Shown one piece after another: positions 1-4,538 of a stretch of 5,212 nucleotides of DNA. The position numbers and the translations under genes were made by a program. Every line of letters begins with the position of its first letter. Position 1 is the first letter of the stretch. The DNA comes from a bacterium (GTDB lineage Bacteria; SZUA-79; Acidulodesulfobacterales; Acidulodesulfobacteraceae), in contig JAJYZM010000096.1 in NCBI GenBank assembly GCA_021799935.1, positions 1-5,212 on the forward strand. The letters run 5' to 3'. The notes beneath the pieces are model-generated. The model searched no databases. It was not told where the DNA came from and saw nothing but the letters and a program-made list of their open reading frames with translations.

Positions 1-153
1 ATGAACCGAGGTATTTCTGAAATATGATGAAAAGAGTCGGCTGATAATATTCGTGATAATGAATAAATTTGAACAAACCCCACAAACGCTTAAATACCCA
101 AGAAAAAGATTATCTGCTCCCAACGGGAAATAGCAATCCAGTTTAATGCTCAT
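1..153 (-). CDS. Possible partial hypothetical ORF, runs off the left edge
   Basis: On the minus strand an ATG at 153-151 overlaps the glycosylase TGA (152-150) in an ATGA arrangement, and the frame stays open for 51 codons to the window edge. The translation starts MSIKLDCYFPLGADN and turns hydrophobic (NLFIITNIISRLFSSYF). The ATGA overlap is what translationally coupled genes show, and the same arrangement joins two genes at 1299-1302. Against it: the frame passes through the degenerate tRNA-Glu remnant at 113-128 and a TATA-like element at 88-97, 51 open codons can occur by chance, and I recognise no family. It could be an accidental frame or the start of a real downstream gene. Confidence 0.2.
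   Translation of the reverse strand, partial: MSIKLDCYFPLGADNLFLGYLSVCGVCSNLFIITNIISRLFSSYFRNTSVH
88..98. promoter_or_regulatory. TATA-like element, direction uncertain
   Basis: The sequence GCTTAAATACC resembles an archaeal TATA box of the CTTAAATA type. On the plus strand it would start a transcript near 115-125, exactly where the degenerate tRNA-Glu remnant lies, but no plus-strand gene follows. On the minus strand it would serve something left of about 65. The assignment rests on resemblance only. Confidence 0.25.
113..128 (-). repeat. Degenerate third copy of the tRNA-Glu 3' end
   Basis: Positions 115-128 match the last 14 bases of the tRNA-Glu gene (intact copy at 1948-1961) at 13 of 14 bases; including two more flanking bases the match is 15/16 with 1946-1961. 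Orientation is the same as the intact gene and the 44-bp copy at 1042-1085. It sits just beyond the glycosylase stop, 927 bp from the 44-bp copy. The simplest reading is an older, decayed attachment-site remnant bounding the glycosylase module. A match this good at this place is unlikely by chance, but it is short. Confidence 0.5.
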
Positions 154-1037
154 ATTGATAGCCTGTCATGCGCCAAGAGGTAGAAGACGGCAAGACCGCG
201 GAATGGCGCAAATGGCTCTATGGCATTTAAGACCTGTGCTTCCGACATCCTCTTACCATCGCCAAGATACTTGCCGACAATGCTGCGCACTGCAAGGTCA
301 TCCGTGGGTACGCAGTCTACACGCCCCAGTCCTCTTACAAGTATGTAATTTGCAGACCATGGTCCAAAGCCTCGAATCTTAATAAGTGTTTCCCTAAAAT
401 CGTCATCTGAAAGCGTTGCAAGCTTATCAACATCAAGCGATCCGTCTGACACTTGCTGTGCTGTGCCCCTAATGTATTCTGCTTTCCGTTTGGACAAGCC
501 GCAAGATCTAAGTTCCCTTTCGGATGCTTTTGACAGGGACTCTGCGGTAGGGAAAACAGATAACCCGTCAATCTTTTCACCGAAACGCTGGACCACCCTG
601 TCCCTTATTCTGTACGCAGCGGTTAGGGATATCTGCTGCTCCGTTATCGCTATGACCATCATCTCAAATAAGGAAGCTGTTCGCAAAGCCCTTACACCGT
701 ATAACCCCTTAGCTATAGGGCTTAGTACCTTGTGGCCTTTTGCCATATGATAGAATGGCAGTAAATTCAAATCGATAAAAAGCATCCATTCGGCGAGTTC
801 TCTAGTTTTAGTAGTGTTACCTGAACTACTTGATACCTCTATTGTAGCTGGTGTCTTCTTTATTTGTCTAGCTTCTAGGATGCATGGTTTACTATCTATG
901 CGCACAGCTTCCCGTAACACATCTGTTTCGATTGTTGGTTCTGGCGAGAAATTAGCCATAACCCTCAACGATAACCGTAAATCAAATGGACCTACTGGTT
1001 TCAGTGTAAGCTTTGAACCAACTCTTATAATAAACAC
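150..1037 (-). CDS. AlkA-like HhH-GPD DNA glycosylase (3-methyladenine type)
   Basis: A 295-aa protein of the helix-hairpin-helix GPD superfamily, AlkA/DNA-3-methyladenine glycosylase II type. Such enzymes remove alkylated bases in the first step of base excision repair. An N-terminal domain (about 1-105, opening like other family members with a SKLTLKPVGPFDL-type segment) precedes the catalytic domain. EQQIS at 133-137 is the usual glutamine-containing helix start. The hairpin IRGFGPWSANYILVRGLG lies at 221-238, and PTDDLAVR holds the expected catalytic Asp247, equivalent to the second D of PDDY in E. coli AlkA. No iron-sulphur cysteine cluster is present, which argues against the Nth/MutY branches. 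The start is GTG at 1037; GGAG, six bases upstream, lies inside the tRNA-Glu fragment. An internal ATG (residue 27) would cut into the conserved N-terminal segment. GC content is about 42-53% in lines I counted, against 25-28% in neighbours, suggesting transfer. Confidence 0.9.
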   Translation of the reverse strand: MFIIRVGSKLTLKPVGPFDLRLSLRVMANFSPEPTIETDVLREAVRIDSKPCILEARQIKKTPATIEVSSSSGNTTKTRELAEWMLFIDLNLLPFYHMAKGHKVLSPIAKGLYGVRALRTASLFEMMVIAITEQQISLTAAYRIRDRVVQRFGEKIDGLSVFPTAESLSKASERELRSCGLSKRKAEYIRGTAQQVSDGSLDVDKLATLSDDDFRETLIKIRGFGPWSANYILVRGLGRVDCVPTDDLAVRSIVGKYLGDGKRMSEAQVLNAIEPFAPFRGLAVFYLLAHDRLSI

Positions 1038-1041
1038 CTTT

Positions 1042-1085
1042 TGCTCCCATCGGGATTTGAACCCGAGTTACGGGGTTGAAAGCCC
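1042..1085 (-). repeat. 44-bp exact copy of the tRNA-Glu 3' half (attachment-site duplication)
   Basis: These 44 bases are identical to 1948-1991, the 3' part of the intact tRNA-Glu gene from the anticodon stem (last three bases of its 5' strand) through anticodon loop, T arm and acceptor strand to the discriminator base. Identity stops abruptly at both ends. The 5' acceptor strand and D arm are absent, so no tRNA can fold. A direct repeat running from the anticodon arm to the tRNA 3' end is the known footprint of tyrosine-recombinase integration into archaeal tRNA genes. The last bases of the fragment (GGGAG in the transcript) lie at Shine-Dalgarno distance from the glycosylase GTG. Confidence 0.85.
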
Positions 1086-1101
1086 AATCACCCTGCCAAA
1101 C

Positions 1102-1302
1102 TTAAGTTTTTATTTTATTAAGCCTAAGCTTTCGATTAGACTTATATAAACTATCAATAATTGATTTCTGGCGTTTGCTCCACTCTTTATTACTCTTTCT
1201 TTTCAGCCATTCTGCGCGAAGAATAACAAACTTCAAATTTTGTTCTGCATTACGTTTCTTCTCCTCTGCTAACTCTTTGAGTAATATTTTATCTTTTTTC
1301 AT
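1102..1302 (-). CDS. Small highly charged protein, ATGA-coupled to the nucleotidyltransferase
   Basis: A 66-aa, strongly basic, Lys/Arg/Glu-rich protein predicted to be mostly helical, with no signal peptide, membrane segment or zinc ligands. I do not recognise a named family. Its ATG (1302-1300) overlaps the TGA of the preceding gene (1301-1299) in ATGA, so translation is very likely coupled and the two are probably made together. Residues 13-29 (EEKxR....NL...I.R, followed by a Trp) match in spacing the 46-aa protein encoded at 3791-3931, pointing to a small family. It ends 17 bp before the tRNA-Glu 3'-half copy. An RNA-binding or antitoxin-like partner role is possible but only inferred from the pairing. 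Confidence 0.7.
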   Translation of the reverse strand: MKKDKILLKELAEEKKRNAEQNLKFVILRAEWLKRKSNKEWSKRQKSIIDSLYKSNRKLRLNKIKT

Positions 1303-1907
1303 ATTGTCTCCCTAAATATACGTTTAACTGTATTTGTTTTTATGTGTAGCTTTTTTATGAACATACTTAGCTTTACCTTATCTATATCATCTTTAAATAT
1401 CGTATATAGATGTGCAGCATCTTCATAATCTTTCTCGCTTCCAAGGTAAAGTTTATATACTAGCTGCAATTCCAGGGATCCTATCTTCAAATTATTTTTA
1501 CCGATTACTACTTTTAAGGTATTATCTAATGAATACCGGTTAAGCTCGTTTTGCGGAAATTTTATTTCAAAATTAGGATCGAATGTATTTTTCTCAGCGA
1601 ATCTTATTGAACTTTTTTCTTTTAATAGGTTATATGCATCATTTGCATCTTCGGCATTTATGCAATAATATTTTTTAGAGCTGATTATCTTGTTGAAGAG
1701 CTTTGAGAAATCCTTTGCATTCATTGATCTAATAAACATATCCACATCTTCGGTGTGTCTATCCCTGCCAAATAGTATCGCAACATAGCCGCTCACTATC
1801 ACATAATCCACATCTATGTATGATAAAAAATCTATAACTATCTTGTCGAGCATTGTAAGTTTTTTGCCCGTATATATTATCTCTTTTTTGTTATATATAT
1901 ATTGCAT
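1299..1907 (-). CDS. Nucleotidyltransferase-fold protein (polymerase beta superfamily, GYVAILFGR type)
   Basis: A 202-aa protein with the archaeal GYVAILFGR nucleotidyltransferase signature. VSGYVAILFGRDRHTEDVDM at 38-57 corresponds to the polymerase-beta G[SG]...DxD active site: a Gly-Tyr pair replaces the usual Gly-Ser, and Asp54 and Asp56 are the likely metal ligands. NFEIKF (112-117) may give the third carboxylate at Glu114. LELQLVYKLYLGSEKDYEDA (145-164) is the conserved C-terminal segment seen in AbiEii-like and related proteins. Family members transfer a nucleotide to protein, RNA or small molecules; the substrate here is unknown. The ATG at 1907 gives a family-like N-terminus; residue 19 is another Met. 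A TATA-like stretch lies about 23 bp upstream. It overlaps the 66-aa gene by ATGA, and together they are the only cargo between the intact tRNA-Glu and its 3'-half copy. A toxin-like or immunity role is plausible but unproven. Confidence 0.85.
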   Translation of the reverse strand: MQYIYNKKEIIYTGKKLTMLDKIVIDFLSYIDVDYVIVSGYVAILFGRDRHTEDVDMFIRSMNAKDFSKLFNKIISSKKYYCINAEDANDAYNLLKEKSSIRFAEKNTFDPNFEIKFPQNELNRYSLDNTLKVVIGKNNLKIGSLELQLVYKLYLGSEKDYEDAAHLYTIFKDDIDKVKLSMFIKKLHIKTNTVKRIFRETI

Positions 1908-1925
1908 GGAATGAGGCCATAAAAG

Positions 1926-1934
1926 TTTTAAAAA
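1926..1934 (-). promoter_or_regulatory. TATA-like box for the nucleotidyltransferase gene; T-rich tRNA 3' flank
   Basis: Read on the minus strand this is TTTTTAAAA, centred about 23 bp upstream of the ATG at 1907. That would allow a nearly leaderless transcript. The surrounding T-rich stretch just after the tRNA 3' end (1925-1947) could equally act as the oligo-T terminator of the tRNA transcript. Confidence 0.35.
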
Positions 1935-1947
1935 TTTTAAATTCTTC

Positions 1948-2022
1948 TGCTCCCATCGGGATTTGAACCCGAGTTACGGGGTTGAAAGCCCCGTGTCCTT
2001 GGCCGGACTAGACGATAGGAGC
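1948..2022 (-). tRNA. tRNA-Glu (anticodon UUC)
   Basis: A full cloverleaf can be folded over 75 bases. The acceptor stem is GCTCCTA/TGGGAGC with one G-T pair; the D stem begins GTCT. The anticodon stem CGGGG/CCCCG encloses the loop CTTTCAA (anticodon TTC, genomic 1984-1986). The T arm is TCGGG/CCCGA around TTCAAAT, and the discriminator base is A. No CCA is encoded (GAA follows), so it must be added by CCA-adding enzyme. No intron is present. The first 15 bases overlap the last codons and stop of the thymidylate kinase gene on the same strand. The 3' 44 bases are duplicated at 1042-1085 and, in decayed form, at 113-128, marking this gene as an integration site. Confidence 0.97.
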
Positions 2023-2616
2023 GTATTTGGATTTGATATGTTTCCTTAATACATCCATTACTTCCTTGCTTGTCTCTTCTATGCTTTTGTTACCATTTAT
2101 TATAAAGCAATTTTTATATCTTTTTGGTAAATTTTTATAACTTTGTCTGATTTTTACCATGAATTTTAACTTTTCAAAATAATCGCCACTTTTCTTTTTC
2201 TGTATTCTTTTTATTGCTTCCTTAGGTTCTACATCGATTATAAAATTAAGATCAGGATACGGGAATACCAAATTCATTTTGTATAACCAATTTCTATCTA
2301 TACCGAAAGCAGAACCATATGCGATAGTTGAAAGCAGATATCTATCGGTTATTATGGTATACCTTTTTTTTAACCTCGGATTTATGAATTTATTGACATG
2401 ATATGCCCTGTCACTCATGAACAACAGCTGCAATGTCAATGGGTCGTATTTTTGCGCAGGATTTTTAATTAGATTCCTTATAAACAAACCAATCTCGTTT
2501 TTGGCAGGCTCGCTTGTCAGTACAACCTGTTCTTTATTCTGTTTCAATTTATTATACAATAACTTTGCCTGTGTGGTTTTTCCGCAACCATCAATCCCCT
2601 CAAACGATATGAACAA
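2008..2616 (-). CDS. tmk: Thymidylate kinase (dTMP kinase)
   Basis: A 202-aa protein of normal length for the family. It phosphorylates dTMP to dTDP with ATP in the cytoplasm, for dTTP synthesis. The P-loop GIDGCGKT is at 7-14, TSEP at 34-37, and SDR at 68-70. The TDRY motif (90-93, followed by LLSTIAYG) is the dTMP-binding DR[YH] segment, and YPDL is at 120-123. The lid region is lysine-rich (about 137-150). The start is TTG at 2616, giving the family-typical MFISFEGIDG beginning; no ATG lies close upstream, and a TATA box sits about 24 bp upstream, implying a leaderless message. The last codons, encoding APIV, and the TAG stop lie inside the tRNA-Glu gene: the coding frame ends in the tRNA D arm. 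Either the two transcripts are separate or tRNA processing trims this mRNA. Confidence 0.93.
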   Translation of the reverse strand: MFISFEGIDGCGKTTQAKLLYNKLKQNKEQVVLTSEPAKNEIGLFIRNLIKNPAQKYDPLTLQLLFMSDRAYHVNKFINPRLKKRYTIITDRYLLSTIAYGSAFGIDRNWLYKMNLVFPYPDLNFIIDVEPKEAIKRIQKKKSGDYFEKLKFMVKIRQSYKNLPKRYKNCFIINGNKSIEETSKEVMDVLRKHIKSKYAPIV

Positions 2617-2634
2617 TTGAAAACCATTTTAATT

Positions 2635-2645
2635 ATTTATATTTT
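2635..2645 (-). promoter_or_regulatory. TATA box of the thymidylate kinase gene
   Basis: Read on the minus strand this is AAAATATAAAT, centred about 24 bp upstream of the TTG start at 2616. The spacing fits an archaeal promoter whose transcript begins at or within a few bases of the start codon. It lies in the 60-bp gap behind the glycoside hydrolase stop, which is AT-rich throughout, so the exact box is uncertain. Confidence 0.5.
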
Positions 2646-2676
2646 CACAATATATATCTATAAATATATTTTTATA

Positions 2677-3708
2677 TCAGGTATTTAAAAATTTGTTAAA
2701 AGCACTCCATGCGGGTTTTGGCGTAAGGTTTTGATCAAATAAACCAAAATTTAAGTCATATGGCTCGTCTACATTGCCGTAAAGGTTGAACCAAAAAATT
2801 CCCTTGACATATGGTTTTGAAAGGAAAGAATTGAAACTCTGGTTTAGGAATATCTCCTGTTTTTTCTGTGATGCACCAAAATAATTCGGATAACTTGAAT
2901 TCATACCGGAAGGTATTCCTGTTTCGGTTATCCAGATTGGTTTTTTGGTCAGGTTTTCATAATCCTGCAGGGAGTAATTGAACAACTCTCCCATCGTAAC
3001 ATTTGTTGAAGGAATTGTTTGATTAAGCAATAGGGTAAAGCCGCTATATGCGTGTAATGATATGCCGTCGCAATAATTGGATGCACCATAACTCCAGAGT
3101 TGTTTCGCCCAATAATAATCGTAATAGGTATAATTTCCTTCGAATATGTTGTCCCCGCCTAGACATAATACAGTATTTGAGGAGTTTTGTGTTTTTATTA
3201 TAGAATATGCTGATTTGAGCATCAGAAAATAATTGTATACGCTCCCGTTATTGAATCCGGATTGAAATCTCTGTAATTGCGGTTCGTTCCATATCTCCCA
3301 AGTATGAATCATAGGGTACATTTTGACAGCGGCGAGAACGCTATCATTCCATTCGTTAAGAGACCAATTGCAATTTTTAATGCAGCCGCTCGCATTTATT
3401 CCGACTCCCAGCGTTTCATAATCAAGTATGCCCAATATCTGAAATTTATCTTGGGTAAGATTTGTTATATAAGCATCGAATTGCGGCGTTAGTTTAACAT
3501 CGTAACGTATCCAAACAATCCCATAACTTTCTATTTTCTTACTTGTGCTATAATTCATTATTTCCCCGTTAACTCCTATTATCTTTCCTCTACTCATGTT
3601 ATTAGCATTAAAGGTATGCGCCGATGGGGTTGTGTATTCTAAATAAATTGCAACAATAAGTATCACAACTGCAAATACAAGAATAGCTGTTAATACTTTT
3701 TTGTGCAT
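2677..3708 (-). CDS. Membrane-anchored or secreted clan GH-A glycoside hydrolase (GH39/GH5-like)
   Basis: A 343-aa protein with an N-terminal hydrophobic segment (about residues 5-23), a signal peptide or signal anchor, followed by a single TIM-barrel-like domain outside the cell. The two GH-A catalytic glutamates are visible: acid/base Glu142 in WEIWNEPQ and nucleophile Glu262 in PIWITETGIPSG, 120 residues apart as expected. His219 (LHAYSG) and Trp306 (GIFWFNLYG) are typical barrel active-site positions. This retaining chemistry covers beta-xylosidases, cellulases and related enzymes; the substrate cannot be read from sequence. There are sixteen N-x-S/T sequons, suggesting a heavily N-glycosylated surface protein, and four cysteines (109, 113, 182, 213) that could pair. 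I prefer ATG at 3708, 26-27 bp downstream of a TATA box and leaderless; TTG at 3717 would add three residues. It is divergent from the 46-aa gene. Confidence 0.82.
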   Translation of the reverse strand: MHKKVLTAILVFAVVILIVAIYLEYTTPSAHTFNANNMSRGKIIGVNGEIMNYSTSKKIESYGIVWIRYDVKLTPQFDAYITNLTQDKFQILGILDYETLGVGINASGCIKNCNWSLNEWNDSVLAAVKMYPMIHTWEIWNEPQLQRFQSGFNNGSVYNYFLMLKSAYSIIKTQNSSNTVLCLGGDNIFEGNYTYYDYYWAKQLWSYGASNYCDGISLHAYSGFTLLLNQTIPSTNVTMGELFNYSLQDYENLTKKPIWITETGIPSGMNSSYPNYFGASQKKQEIFLNQSFNSFLSKPYVKGIFWFNLYGNVDEPYDLNFGLFDQNLTPKPAWSAFNKFLNT

Positions 3709-3730
3709 ATGACTCAACTAAATTATAATT

Positions 3731-3738
3731 GTTATAAG
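3731..3738 (-). promoter_or_regulatory. TATA box of the glycoside hydrolase gene
   Basis: Read on the minus strand this is CTTATAAC, centred 26-27 bp upstream of the ATG at 3708. That is the usual distance for a leaderless archaeal message and is the main reason for choosing this ATG over the TTG at 3717. It shares the short divergent region with the promoter of the 46-aa gene. Confidence 0.55.
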
Positions 3739-3758
3739 GCGAGGATAACATATAAATA

Positions 3759-3767
3759 TTTTATAAG
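3759..3767 (+). promoter_or_regulatory. TATA box of the 46-aa small-protein gene
   Basis: TTTTATAAG, centred about 28 bp before the ATG at 3791, is a good archaeal TATA box at leaderless distance. A second TATA-like stretch (TATAAATATT, 3751-3760) overlaps upstream and, read the other way, could also serve the glycoside hydrolase gene. This makes the region a compact divergent promoter. Confidence 0.55.
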
Positions 3768-3790
3768 ATAATATTATTATTTGTGATTAT

Positions 3791-3931
3791 ATGGATGAGA
3801 AATTGAGAAAAGAGATAGAAGAAAAGCAAAGGCAGAATAGGGTAAATCTTTATGAGTATATCATAAGAACCAGCAAGTGGGAAGTATCAGAAGAAGATAA
3901 GAAAAGATTAAAAGAACAATTAAGGATATAA
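3791..3931 (+). CDS. Small charged protein, 46 aa, related to the 66-aa protein
   Basis: An ATG-to-TAA frame of 46 codons, too short for most gene-length cut-offs. It is supported by a well-placed TATA box 28 bp upstream and T-runs just after the stop. The protein is almost entirely charged and helical, with no membrane segment or metal ligands. Residues 10-26 (EEKxR....NL...I.R) followed by Trp30 repeat the pattern of residues 13-29 and Trp32 of the 66-aa protein at 1102-1302 with the same internal spacing: EEK, R, NL, I and R all align without gaps, and the Trp needs a one-residue shift. Unlike the 66-aa gene it has no nucleotidyltransferase beside it. I do not recognise a named family. Confidence 0.6.
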   Translation: MDEKLRKEIEEKQRQNRVNLYEYIIRTSKWEVSEEDKKRLKEQLRI

Positions 3932-3966
3932 TTTTTCAGTTTTTTAATCTTATTTTATAAATTTTT
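3932..3966 (+). terminator. Oligo-T terminator after the 46-aa gene
   Basis: Directly after the TAA come several runs of T (five at 3932-3936, six at 3940-3945, then further T-rich bases to about 3966), with no stem-loop needed. Archaeal RNA polymerase terminates at such T tracts. The rest of the gap to the ankyrin gene (to 4092) shows nothing I can assign. Confidence 0.45.
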
Positions 3967-4092
3967 ACCTAATCCTGCCAAGGAATTCTGCGTTGTTCAT
4001 TTACATTAGCGTTGAGTAACTTCCAAGAAATTATTTTGAAAAGGATTTTTACAAAATTTGACATCCGGGCCTGCTTTTACCAATAGGTACAT

Positions 4093-4431
4093 TTATCCGT
4101 TGTTTACCCTAATGGATTTGTAAAATACCAATTTTTCTATTTCACTAATAACTTTGGCGTCATTCTTTTTATGATCTAGATGTATGGACTCCTGATATGG
4201 TGTCCTGCCGCAATTGTTTTTTAGATGACGCAAGTCTCCATGAGCATTTATCAACTTTATTGTATTGATATCACACTTCTTTACGGCCATGTGAAGTATA
4301 GTGTCGTTGTTTCTGTATCTTGAATATAGATATGCACCATCTTTCAATGCATTAACTACATCATCGCAGTCCCTCCTTAAAACCGCAAGAAGAAGCTTTC
4401 TGTCGGCTGTCTTGTTTCTGAAACTTTCCAT
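4093..4431 (-). CDS. Small ankyrin-repeat protein
   Basis: A 112-aa protein made almost wholly of ankyrin-type repeats: roughly 11-42 (RKLLLAVLRRDCDDVVNALKDGA...), 43-73 (DTILHMAVKKCDINTIKLINAHG, the clearest, with the TxLHxAV core), and a diverged 74-103 (GRTPYQ... followed by a helix). Such repeats bind other proteins; no catalytic domain, signal peptide or membrane segment is visible, so the partner is unknown. The ATG at 4431 is fixed by an excellent Shine-Dalgarno, GGTGAT at 4436-4441, four bases upstream. That differs from the leaderless genes nearby and implies a transcribed leader. Ankyrin proteins are common in host-associated microbes, so a role in host or partner interaction is possible but speculative. 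Confidence 0.75.
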   Translation of the reverse strand: MESFRNKTADRKLLLAVLRRDCDDVVNALKDGAYLYSRYRNNDTILHMAVKKCDINTIKLINAHGDLRHLKNNCGRTPYQESIHLDHKKNDAKVISEIEKLVFYKSIRVNNG

Positions 4432-4435
4432 TCAT

Positions 4436-4444
4436 ATCACCTTT
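4436..4444 (-). promoter_or_regulatory. Strong Shine-Dalgarno of the ankyrin gene
   Basis: Read on the minus strand this is AAAGGTGAT, with GGTGAT matching the archaeal anti-SD, four bases before the ATG at 4431. The TGA of a short upstream frame (4437-4439) is embedded in it, as in translationally coupled gene pairs. Confidence 0.7.
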
Positions 4445-4538
4445 TGCTGATGTTAATATTGGTGCAGGTGTAAATCCCGCATGCCATTAATTTTAAGCAA
4501 AAAATTTCTCCTGTTGCAGGATTTTCAGTGACCTGCAA
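4437..4538 (-). CDS. Possible short upstream ORF in the ankyrin gene leader
   Basis: A minus-strand frame ends in a TGA lying inside the Shine-Dalgarno of the ankyrin gene, five bases before its ATG. From an ATG at 4487 it codes for 16 residues (MACGIYTCTNINISKR). From a TTG at 4538 it codes for 33, with three cysteines, and the frame is open to about 4559. A short frame stopping in the next gene's ribosome site could be a leader peptide or a small coupled protein. No family is recognisable and no independent ribosome site is seen, so chance is a real alternative. Confidence 0.2.
   Translation of the reverse strand: MQVTENPATGEIFCLKLMACGIYTCTNINISKR
4514..4538 (-). other. Stem-loop in the ankyrin gene leader
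   Basis: Perfect 7-bp inverted repeat TTGCAGG / CCTGCAA (4514-4520 and 4532-4538) around an 11-base loop, about 83 bases upstream of the ankyrin ATG. It is more GC-rich than its surroundings and not followed by a T tract on the minus strand, so it looks more like a leader structure or operator than a terminator. Confidence 0.35.

Larger units (their letters stand above)
1042..1947. mobile_element. Putative tRNA-Glu-integrated element or remnant, 906 bp, no integrase
   Basis: The segment lies between the 3' end of the intact tRNA-Glu gene and the 44-bp tRNA 3'-half copy, so one unit is 906 bp. The intact tRNA on one side and a 3' fragment on the other, in the same orientation, is the expected attL/attR geometry. 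It carries only the nucleotidyltransferase-fold gene and the ATGA-coupled 66-aa gene, both AT-rich. No integrase, replication gene or terminal inverted repeat is present, so if it was mobile it was mobilised in trans or has lost its integrase. A local tandem duplication that included the tRNA 3' half is the alternative. Confidence 0.45.

Noticed and set aside
146..580. Frames at 146-382 (plus) and 335-580 (minus)
   Set aside because: Both overlap the glycosylase catalytic domain in other frames and show no recognisable protein features; the higher G+C of this gene gives longer chance frames.
1042..1085. A trans-spliced split tRNA-Glu 3' half, as in Nanoarchaeum
   Set aside because: The fragment still contains the whole anticodon and part of the anticodon stem rather than beginning at the usual 37/38 splice position, and it has no GC-rich pairing leader. 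A complete tRNA-Glu with the same anticodon lies 900 bp away.
463..1149. Plus-strand open frames at 463-750 and 814-1149
   Set aside because: They lie antisense to the glycosylase gene, whose frame carries clear family motifs; the second also crosses the tRNA fragment. No domain or ribosome site supports them.
1102..1907. A classical MNT-HEPN toxin-antitoxin pair
   Set aside because: The 66-aa partner is too short and lacks the HEPN RxxxxH motif, and the nucleotidyltransferase is longer than minimal MNT proteins and has a different C-terminal region.
2417..3492. Plus-strand frames at 2417-2620 and 3277-3492
   Set aside because: They are antisense to the thymidylate kinase and glycoside hydrolase genes, whose motifs are unambiguous.
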